From: Streptomyces canus
Lineage (GTDB): Bacteria; Actinomycetota; Actinomycetes; Streptomycetales; Streptomycetaceae
Length of the DNA stretch: 64,000 bases
Reading direction: 5' to 3'
Assembly (NCBI RefSeq): GCF_001514145.1
Contig: NZ_KQ948666.1
Location: 204,466-268,465, forward strand
The stretch's first letter is position 1. Each line of letters starts with the position of its first letter. Of the stretch, positions 58,013-64,000 are shown one piece after another. Made by a program: the position numbers and the translations under genes. Under the pieces are notes generated by a model that saw nothing but the letters and a program-made list of their open reading frames with translations, ran no database searches and had not been told where the DNA came from.

Positions 58013-58567
58013 ATGGCCACCGTCCTGTCCGTCTCCGGCAGTCCCTCCGCCTCCTCCCGTACCAACCGACTGCTGCGCCACCTCGACCGGCGCCTGACCG
58101 CGCAGGGCCACGAGGTGATCCCGCTCGACGTCCGCACCGTCCCCGCCGAGGCCCTGCTCGGCGCAGACTTCAAGCACCCGGCGATCGTCGAGGTGACCGA
58201 GCTCTTCGAGCGCGCCGACGGGATCGTCGTGGGTACTCCCGTCTACAAGGCGTCGTACTCCGGGGTCCTCAAGGCCCTGCTCGACCTGCTCCCGCAGTAC
58301 GCCCTCCTCGGCAAGACGGTGCTGCCGCTGGCGACCGGCGGTTCCACCGCCCACGTCCTGGCCATCGACTACGCGCTCCGCCCGGTCCTCAGCTCCATGG
58401 GCGCGGCCCACATCGTGCAGGGCTGGTTCACCCTCGACAAGGACATCACCGTGCAGGAGGACGGCTCGCTGACCGTGGCGCCGGCCGCCACCGAGGCGCT
58501 CACGCAGATCGTCGACCAGTTCTCGACCGCGCTGGGACGGCGGCCGGTGCTCGCGGCGGCGGGCTGA
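58013..58567 (+). CDS. ssuE: NADPH-dependent FMN reductase SsuE
   Basis: A 184-residue flavodoxin-fold reductase, the usual SsuE length. The N-terminal FMN-phosphate loop is SVSGSPSASSRTNRLL (residues 6-21), the second motif is GIVVGTPVYKASYSGVLKALLDLL and the family C-terminal TALGRRP is present. It supplies FMNH2 to the monooxygenases of this locus (SfnG, SsuD and the DszC/SfnB-like proteins). The AGAGGACC ribosome site precedes ATG 58013. Confidence 0.9.
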   Translation: MATVLSVSGSPSASSRTNRLLRHLDRRLTAQGHEVIPLDVRTVPAEALLGADFKHPAIVEVTELFERADGIVVGTPVYKASYSGVLKALLDLLPQYALLGKTVLPLATGGSTAHVLAIDYALRPVLSSMGAAHIVQGWFTLDKDITVQEDGSLTVAPAATEALTQIVDQFSTALGRRPVLAAAG

Positions 58568-58572
58568 AGGAC

Positions 58573-59757
58573 ATGACCGCCCATGTGATCGCCGACGACG
58601 CGGAGGCCCTCGCGGTCGCCGCGTCGCTCGCCGCGGAGTTCCGCGCGGGCGCCTCCGCCCGGGACGCCGAACGCAGGCTGCCACGCGAGGAGTTGGACCG
58701 GCTCTCCGCCTCCGGCCTGCTCGCCGTCACCGTCCCCGCGGAGCACGGGGGAGCGGACGTGAGCGCCTCCACCCTCGCCGAGGTCTTCCGGCTGCTCGCC
58801 TCCGCCGACGCGAGCCTCTCCCAGATCCCGCAGAGCCACTTCGCCTACGTCAATGTGATCCGCCGTCAGGGCACCGACGAACAGCGGAAGTTCTTCTTCG
58901 CCGAGCTGCTCGCCGGCCGCCGCTTCGGCAACGCGCAGTCCGAGGCCGGAACCAAGCACGTCCAGGACATCCGCACCCGGCTGCATCCGGGGCCGGCCGG
59001 CTCGTACGTCCTCGACGGTGTGAAGCACTACTCCACCGGTGCCCTGTTCGCCGACTGGATCCCCGTACTGGCCCGGGCCGAGGACGACAAATTGCACGTC
59101 GCCTACGTCCCCAGGGACGCTCCCGGCCTCACGGTGATCGACGACTGGGACGGACTCGGCCAGCGTACGACGGCCAGTGGCACCGTCCGCCTCGAAGGCG
59201 TCGAGGTCCCGGCCGACCGGGTCCTGCCCCACCACCTCACCTTCGAGGGCCCCCAACTCCACGGAGCCGTCGCCCAGTTGCTGCACGCCGCCATCGACGC
59301 GGGGATCGCCGGGGGAGCACTCGCCCAGGCGGTGGAGTTCGTCCGCACGAAGAGCCGTCCGTGGTTCGAGAGCGGTGTCGAGACCGCCGCCGAGGACCCC
59401 CTGCTGATCCAGCGCTTCGGTGAACTGGCCATCCAGGCAAGGGCGTCCGAGGCCCTGCTGCGGGAAGCCGCCCGTGCCGTGGAAGCCGCCCGGGCCGACC
59501 TCACCGACGACTCGGCGGCCGAGGCGTCCATCGCCGTGGCCGCGGCCAAGGTGTCGGCTGCGCAGGCCGCGGTGGAGGTCGCGAGCGCACTGTTCGAGGT
59601 GTCCGGCACCCGCTCGGCGCTCAACTCCCTGAACCTGCACCGCCATTGGCGCGACGCCCGCACGCACACCCTGCACGACCCGACCCGCTGGAAGATCCAG
59701 CACATCGGAAGGTACGTGCTCAACGGCACCAGGCCACCCCGGCACGGCCTCCTCTAG
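58573..59757 (+). CDS. sfnB: SfnB family sulfur-acquisition oxidoreductase
   Basis: A 394-residue acyl-CoA-dehydrogenase-fold flavoprotein of the SfnB group. Recognisable are LLAVTVPAEHGGADVS (about 53-68), QIPQSHFAYVNVIRRQGTDEQRKFFF, NAQSEAGTKHVQDIRTRL (the SfnB signature), and GTRSALNSLNLHRHWRDARTHTLHDP at the C-terminus. It follows ssuE by 5 bp, so is co-translated. In pseudomonads sfnB is induced with sfnG on sulfone growth; its reaction is not established. Confidence 0.86.
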   Translation: MTAHVIADDAEALAVAASLAAEFRAGASARDAERRLPREELDRLSASGLLAVTVPAEHGGADVSASTLAEVFRLLASADASLSQIPQSHFAYVNVIRRQGTDEQRKFFFAELLAGRRFGNAQSEAGTKHVQDIRTRLHPGPAGSYVLDGVKHYSTGALFADWIPVLARAEDDKLHVAYVPRDAPGLTVIDDWDGLGQRTTASGTVRLEGVEVPADRVLPHHLTFEGPQLHGAVAQLLHAAIDAGIAGGALAQAVEFVRTKSRPWFESGVETAAEDPLLIQRFGELAIQARASEALLREAARAVEAARADLTDDSAAEASIAVAAAKVSAAQAAVEVASALFEVSGTRSALNSLNLHRHWRDARTHTLHDPTRWKIQHIGRYVLNGTRPPRHGLL

Positions 59758-59790
59758 CGACCTGCGGACCTTCCAGATCGGAGCCCCCTC

Positions 59791-60936
59791 ATGTCCCTCA
59801 CCTTCCACTGGTTCCTGCCCACCAACGGCGACAGCCGCCATGTCGTGGGCGGCGGTCACGGCACGCCCGCCACCGTCTCCGGACGGGACCGGCCGCCGAC
59901 GGTCGCCTACCTGAGCCAGATCGCCCGCGCGGCCGAGGACCTGGGCTTCGTGGGGGCGCTCACTCCCACCGGCGCCTGGTGCGAGGACGCGTGGCTGACC
60001 ACCGCCATGGTCAGCCAGAACACCGAGCGCCTGAAGTTCCTGGTCGCCTTCCGGCCCGGCTTCGTCTCACCCACCCTCGCCGCGCAGATGGCGTCCACCT
60101 TCCAGCGGCAGACCGGCGGCCGGCTGCTGCTCAACGTGGTCACCGGCGGGGAGAGCCACGAGCAGCGGGCCTACGGGGACTTCCTCGACAAGGACGCCCG
60201 CTACCGCCGTACCGGCGAATTCCTGGACGTCGTACGGGGGCTGTGGGAGGGCAAGACCGTCGACCTGCGCGGCGAGCACCTCCAGGTCGAGGACGCGAAA
60301 CTGGCGCGTGTGCCCGACCCGGTGCCCGAGGTGTACTTCGGCGGGTCCTCGCCCATCGCCGGGGAGGTCGCCGCCAAGTACGTCGACGTGTACCTCACCT
60401 GGGGCGAGCCGCCCGCGCAGGTCGCCGAGAAGATCGCCTGGATCCGCGGGCTCGCGGCCAAGGAGGGCCGCACCCTGCGCTTCGGGATCCGTCTGCACGT
60501 CATCACCCGGGACACCTCCGAGCAGGCCTGGGCCGAGGCGAACCGTCTCCTGGAGGGCTTCGACCCCGAGACCGTCAGGTCGGTGCAGGCCGGGCTCGCC
60601 CGCAGCGAGTCCGAGGGTCAGCAGCGCATGCTCGCCCTGCACGGCGGCGGCGCTCGCGACGGCCTGGAGATCCACCCCAACCTGTGGGCCGGCATCGGCC
60701 TGGTGCGCGGCGGCGCGGGGACCGCGCTGGTCGGCAGCCACGACGAGGTCGCGGAGCGGATCAAGGAGTACCACGCCCTCGGCATCGACGAGTTCGTGCT
60801 CTCCGGCTACCCGCATCTGGAGGAGGCCTACTGGTTCGGCGAGGGAGTCCTGCCGCGCCTGGCCACACAGGGGCTGTGGCAGCACCCGTCCGGCGACCAG
60901 GCCGCGCCCACGGCGCAGGTGCCGTTCGCGAGCTAG
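59791..60936 (+). CDS. ssuD: Alkanesulfonate monooxygenase SsuD (LLM family)
   Basis: A 381-residue FMNH2-dependent monooxygenase that desulfonates alkanesulfonates to aldehyde and sulfite. Motifs: SLTFHWFLPTNGDSRHVVGG (residues 2-21), PTGAWCEDAWLTTAMVSQ (with the active-site Cys of SsuD), ALRPGFVSP-like FRPGFVSPTLAAQMASTFQRQTGGRLLLNVVTGGE and the C-terminal YPHLEEAYWFGEGVLPRL. The usual partner transporter SsuABC is not in the window. It follows sfnB by 33 bp. Confidence 0.9.
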   Translation: MSLTFHWFLPTNGDSRHVVGGGHGTPATVSGRDRPPTVAYLSQIARAAEDLGFVGALTPTGAWCEDAWLTTAMVSQNTERLKFLVAFRPGFVSPTLAAQMASTFQRQTGGRLLLNVVTGGESHEQRAYGDFLDKDARYRRTGEFLDVVRGLWEGKTVDLRGEHLQVEDAKLARVPDPVPEVYFGGSSPIAGEVAAKYVDVYLTWGEPPAQVAEKIAWIRGLAAKEGRTLRFGIRLHVITRDTSEQAWAEANRLLEGFDPETVRSVQAGLARSESEGQQRMLALHGGGARDGLEIHPNLWAGIGLVRGGAGTALVGSHDEVAERIKEYHALGIDEFVLSGYPHLEEAYWFGEGVLPRLATQGLWQHPSGDQAAPTAQVPFAS

Positions 60937-60993
60937 GCCGTCACCCCGTACGCTCACGGGCTCGACCTGCGAAACCGTCGAGAGGAACAGCCC

Positions 60994-61818
60994 GTGAGCG
61001 ACTGGCCGTTGACCAGGACCTTCCGCAGCAGCTCCGGTGAGGTCCGCTGGGACAGCCTCGGAGACGTGGGCCGGGACCCGGTCGTCCTCCTCCACGGCAC
61101 GCCCTTCTCCTCCTATGTCTGGCGTGCCGTGGCCCGCGCCCTCGCCCGGCGCCACCACGTGTTCGTGTGGGACATGCCCGGCTACGGGGCCTCGCAGATG
61201 TTCGCCGGCCAGGATGTCTCGCTGGCGGCCCAGGGCCGGGTCTTCACCGAGCTCCTGGCGCACTGGGATCTCGACCGACCCCGGGTCGTGGCCCACGACT
61301 TCGGCGGTGCCGTGTCCCTGCGGGCCCATCTGCTGCACGGCGCCCGCTACCGTTCGCTCGCCCTGGTCGACCCGGTCGCGCTGGCCCCCTGGGGATCGCC
61401 GTTCTTCAAACTCGTCGGCAAGCACTCCGACGTCTTCGACCAACTGCCGCCCGCCCTGCACCGGGCCCTCGTCCGCGAGTACGTCGGCTCCGCCAGCAGC
61501 CCCGGCCTGCACCCCGCCGTCCTCGACCGGCTGGTCGAACCCTGGCTCGGCGACCCGGGCCAGGGGGCCTTCTACCGTCAGATCGCCCAGGCCGACCAGC
61601 GCTACACCGACGAAGTGCAGGACCGGTACGGCGAGATCGCGATCCCGACACTGGTGTGCTGGGGCGAGGACGACACCTGGATCCCCCTCGGCAAGGGGCA
61701 CGAACTCGTCGCGCGCATCCCGGGCGCACGCCTCGAAACGGTCCCGGGCGCCGGTCACCTCGTCCAGGAGGACGCCCCCGCACACCTCACGGCCGCCCTC
61801 GTCGACTTCCTGGCCTAG
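60994..61818 (+). CDS. Alpha/beta hydrolase, haloalkane-dehalogenase-like
   Basis: A 274-residue hydrolase. The oxyanion motif is HGTPFSSYVWR (about residues 34-44), the nucleophile elbow is VAHDFGGAVS with Asp instead of Ser (about residue 104), as in haloalkane dehalogenases, the acid is in CWGEDDTWIPLG, and the His is in GAGHLVQEDAP. The Asp nucleophile and two apparent halide-stabilising residues (a Trp after the nucleophile is not seen) make true dehalogenase activity uncertain; a C-O or C-S hydrolase role linked to the sulfur operon is possible. GTG start at 60994 with GAGGAACAG upstream. It overlaps the next gene by 4 bases tail-to-tail. Confidence 0.83.
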   Translation: MSDWPLTRTFRSSSGEVRWDSLGDVGRDPVVLLHGTPFSSYVWRAVARALARRHHVFVWDMPGYGASQMFAGQDVSLAAQGRVFTELLAHWDLDRPRVVAHDFGGAVSLRAHLLHGARYRSLALVDPVALAPWGSPFFKLVGKHSDVFDQLPPALHRALVREYVGSASSPGLHPAVLDRLVEPWLGDPGQGAFYRQIAQADQRYTDEVQDRYGEIAIPTLVCWGEDDTWIPLGKGHELVARIPGARLETVPGAGHLVQEDAPAHLTAALVDFLA

Positions 61819-62861
61819 AGCTGCGCCAGAGCGTCCAGATGTGCGCGGCGCACGTCGGTGGTCTGTCCCTGCACAAGCAGGAACATCCCCTCGCGGAAAA
61901 GCCGTTGGGCCGTACTGTCCAGGCCCATGGCCCGGCCGCCCCCGGCCACGACGGCGGCGGTCGTGGCGGCGCGCATCAGGTCGTACGACCGTGTCTTGAG
62001 CGCCAGCCGTTCGGCGACGCGCTCATACGGGACGGGGTGGTCGGCCAGGGCGTACACCTGCCCGCGCACTCCGTCGAGGCGGCCACGAAGGGCACCCGCG
62101 GTCTCGGACTCCCCGGCCTCGTCCAGTACGCGGAGCGCCGCGTACGCCACCCCGAAGACGGCGGGGGAGGCGTTGGTGTTGCGGGGCCGGTCCAGCAGCG
62201 CGAACTTCTCCTGCGGAGTGTGCAGCACCACCGCGTCGTCGGGCAGCCACAGGCCGTCCAGCTCCAGGGAGACCGTCCGGGCCGCGGTGAGCGCCGCCAG
62301 CCGCACCGGCTCCGAGGCCCGCAGCCCCGGCTGCTCGCGGGCCTCGGTGAACGCGAACACCACCTCGTCCGCCTCGCTCACCCCTGCCAGCAGCATCACG
62401 TCGTTCAGACCCCAGCCGGTGAACCACGGCACCGTTCCGTCGAAGCGCCAGCCGTCCCGCTCGGCCGTCACCCGCACCGGCACCCGCGGGTAGGCGCGGA
62501 CGTGCGCGAACGCGATCCCGGCCAGCAGCTCGCCGGTCGCCAGCGGCCCGAGCAGCCGCTCCCGCACCGGCAGGGCGCACTGCATGAGCAGCCGCACCGG
62601 CGAGTGGTGCTGGGTTTGCACGAACCACGTGGAGCAGCACGCCCCGGCGAGGATCTCCTGGACCTCCCGCGCCACCGCGTCCGGGGCGCCCGCACCGCCG
62701 TACTCCTTCGGTGCGCTCACCCCGAGCAGGCCCGAGCGCCTGATCGCGTCGAGGTGGCTCGCGGGCACGCCCTCCTGGTCGACCCGTGCCGCGTGCGGGG
62801 CGAGGAGGCCGGCCGCGAGGGCGTGGGCGGTGGCGAGGAGCGGGTGCGCTGCGGTGGTCAT
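61815..62861 (-). CDS. Acyl-CoA dehydrogenase family flavoprotein
   Basis: A 348-residue acyl-CoA-dehydrogenase-fold protein, shorter than usual (380-400) with a compact C-terminus. Features: LLGVSAPKEYGGAGAPDAVA, STWFVQTQHHSPVRLL, WRFDGTVPWFTGWG and RGLFREGMFLLVQGQTTDVRRAHLDAL-like ending (FREGMFLLVQGQTTDVR). No clear catalytic Glu is seen, so it may be another monooxygenase-type member. It is convergent with the sulfur operon and may be a separate unit; ATG 62861 fits the family N-terminus. Confidence 0.8.
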   Translation of the reverse strand: MTTAAHPLLATAHALAAGLLAPHAARVDQEGVPASHLDAIRRSGLLGVSAPKEYGGAGAPDAVAREVQEILAGACCSTWFVQTQHHSPVRLLMQCALPVRERLLGPLATGELLAGIAFAHVRAYPRVPVRVTAERDGWRFDGTVPWFTGWGLNDVMLLAGVSEADEVVFAFTEAREQPGLRASEPVRLAALTAARTVSLELDGLWLPDDAVVLHTPQEKFALLDRPRNTNASPAVFGVAYAALRVLDEAGESETAGALRGRLDGVRGQVYALADHPVPYERVAERLALKTRSYDLMRAATTAAVVAGGGRAMGLDSTAQRLFREGMFLLVQGQTTDVRRAHLDALAQL

Positions 62862-62893
62862 GGACAAGATTCTCCCGATCCCCTCGCGCGCGC

Positions 62894-62918
62894 TGTCGAT
62901 CCGGGGGTGTGCCGTTCG
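62894..62918 (+). promoter_or_regulatory. ECF42-type promoter upstream of the DGPF gene
   Basis: TGTCGA (62894-62899), the -35 element known for ECF42 promoters, is followed after 13 bases by CGTTCG (62913-62918), close to but not an exact match to the reported -10. The motif is 62 bp before the DGPF start and would give autoregulation by the linked sigma factor. Confidence 0.45.
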
Positions 62919-62955
62919 TGTAGGAGGTGAGACACACTCACAGGAGGAGAGCGAC

Positions 62956-63312
62956 ATGCAGTACTACCTGCTCAACGTCATGCAGCCCGGCTGGGACGAA
63001 CTGCCCGCACCCGAGGTCCTGGCCGAGATCGGCAAGCGGCTCGACGCCTTCCACCAGGAGCTGCGCGAGGCCGGGGCCTGGGTCTTCGCCGGGGGACTGC
63101 ACAGCCCCGACGCCTCGACCGTGCTGCGGCCCCGTGACGGCGACGTGCTGATCACCGACGGGCCGTACGCCGAGGGCAAGGAACAGCTCGGCGGCCTCTG
63201 CATCGTGAAGGCGCCCGACCTGGACGCGGCCCTGGAATGGGGGCGCAAGGCGGCTCTGGCCACCACCCTGCCCATCGAGGTGCGCCCCTTCCAGCACGAG
63301 TCCGAGGACTGA
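62956..63312 (+). CDS. YCII/DGPF-domain protein
   Basis: A 118-residue YciI-like protein, one copy of the DGPF fold: MQYYLLNVMQPGWDELP at the start, VLRPRDGDVLITDGPYAEGKEQLGG (residues 56-80, where DGPY is the DGPF variant), and LDAALEWGRKAALA near the end. In Streptomyces these genes are the standard partner of ECF42 sigma factors and are usually targets of them. Its stop codon overlaps the sigma gene by one base. A GAGGAGAG ribosome site precedes ATG 62956. Confidence 0.9.
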   Translation: MQYYLLNVMQPGWDELPAPEVLAEIGKRLDAFHQELREAGAWVFAGGLHSPDASTVLRPRDGDVLITDGPYAEGKEQLGGLCIVKAPDLDAALEWGRKAALATTLPIEVRPFQHESED

Positions 63313-64000
63313 TGACCCTGGACATCGAGGGCGTCTTCCGCGAGGAGTACGGCCGCGCGGTCGCGGTCCTGGTCCGCTTCCTCGGCGACATCGACCTCGC
63401 CGAGGAAGCGGTCCAGGACGCCTTCACCACGGCGGTGCGGCGCTGGCCGGAGACCGGTGTGCCACCCAGCCCGGCCGGCTGGATCATCACCACCGCCCGC
63501 CACCGCGCGATCGACCGGCTGCGCCGCGAGACCACAAGAGAGGCCCGCCACGCCGAGGCCGCCCTGCTGCACGCCCCCGACGCACCGCCCGAGGAGGGCC
63601 CCGTGCGCGACGAACGGCTCCGCCTCATCTTCACCTGCTGCCACCCCGCCCTCGCGCCCCAGGCACAGGTCGCCCTCACCCTGCGCCTGCTCGGCGGCCT
63701 CACCACCGCCCGGATCGCCCGCGCCTTCCTCGTCCCCGAGCCGACCATGGCCCAGCGCCTCGTCCGCGCCAAGGCCAAGATCCGCGATGCCCGCATCCCC
63801 TACCGCGTCCCCCGCGACGCCGACCTCCCCGACCGGCTCGAGGGCGTGCTCGCCGTCGTCTACCTGATCTTCAACGAGGGGTACGGCGGTACGGCCGACC
63901 TGTGCGCGGAGGCCGTACGCCTGGGCCGTCTGCTGGCCGAGCTGATGCCGGACGAACCCGAGGTCACCGGTCTCCTCGCCCTGATGCTGCTCGTCGAGTC
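63312..64000 (+). CDS. ECF42-type RNA polymerase sigma factor, N-terminal part
   Basis: Cut by the right edge after about 229 residues. Region 2 is IEGVFREEYGRAVAVLVRFLGDIDLAEEAVQDAFTTAVRRWPETG.. (residues 5-50) and region 4 is VALTLRLLGGLTTARIARAFLVPEPTMAQRLVRAKAKIR (around 118-156). Downstream of region 4 the protein continues with the helical TPR-like extension (YLIFNEGYGGTADLCAEAVRLGRLLAELMPDEPEVTGLLALMLLVE) that defines ECF42 sigma factors. These are activated without a cognate anti-sigma; their C-terminal extension is needed for function. ATG 63312 overlaps the DGPF stop (coupled translation). Confidence 0.92.
   Translation, partial: MTLDIEGVFREEYGRAVAVLVRFLGDIDLAEEAVQDAFTTAVRRWPETGVPPSPAGWIITTARHRAIDRLRRETTREARHAEAALLHAPDAPPEEGPVRDERLRLIFTCCHPALAPQAQVALTLRLLGGLTTARIARAFLVPEPTMAQRLVRAKAKIRDARIPYRVPRDADLPDRLEGVLAVVYLIFNEGYGGTADLCAEAVRLGRLLAELMPDEPEVTGLLALMLLVE

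Noticed and set aside
1..64000. Mobile elements, prophage, tRNA or attachment sites
   Set aside because: No transposase, integrase, tRNA cloverleaf or flanking direct repeats seen; codon use is uniform.

Overview
The window is chromosomal DNA from a high-GC actinomycete, almost certainly a Streptomyces. Codon third positions are nearly all G or C, GTG and TTG starts are common, and the gene content is typical of that genus: SsgA-like and NsdA-like developmental proteins, DUF397 and SPW-repeat proteins, a PAS-PP2C phosphatase, a DGPF protein paired with an ECF sigma factor, and a large LuxR-like ATPase. I saw no transposase, integrase, phage genes, CRISPR array, rRNA or tRNA. Most of it reads as vertically inherited accessory chromosome.

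Layout. 1-7.7 kb: 3' end of a dihydrolipoyl dehydrogenase gene, an MpaB-type oxygenase, a Ser/Thr kinase fused to eight 42-residue TPRs, an FAD oxidoreductase, an eight-copy 40-bp repeat array, and a divergent SDR / XRE-regulator pair. 7.7-24 kb: a CoA-ester island with four CoA ligases (three FadD-like, one PaaK), a nitronate-monooxygenase-like flavoprotein, a penicillin-acylase homologue, a membrane sulfatase, and a crotonase / DUF35 / thiolase / thiolase operon resembling steroid side-chain retro-aldolase systems. Inverted repeats of TetR-operator type lie in its promoters, and two distant promoters carry nearly the same 26-bp element. 24-29 kb: DUF397, CGNR zinc-finger, membrane protein, LuxR-like ATPase. 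29-38 kb: cell-wall and development genes, namely a secreted amidase, a phosphotransferase, an NsdA-like TPR regulator, a PAS-PP2C phosphatase, an SsgA-like protein and a baeRF-type protein. A CRP-like palindrome exactly fills the spacer of the SsgA-like promoter. 38-50 kb: several regulator/target pairs (MarR-thioesterase, MerR-MFS), four GNAT proteins, a secreted peptidase, a deaminase, an epimerase and a secreted two-domain protein. 50-54 kb: SPW membrane protein and a photolyase operon.

55-62 kb is the clearest functional system: a sulfur-scavenging locus. A divergent LysR regulator faces a leaderless 27-codon ORF ending in Cys-Cys (a cysteine-attenuator type leader peptide). It is followed by SfnG-like sulfone monooxygenase, a DszC/SfnB-like flavoprotein, an SsuE-like FMN reductase, an SfnB-like protein, an SsuD-like alkanesulfonate monooxygenase and a dehalogenase-like hydrolase. 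No ABC transporter accompanies it inside the window. The right edge holds the DGPF protein and the 5' part of an ECF42-type sigma factor gene.
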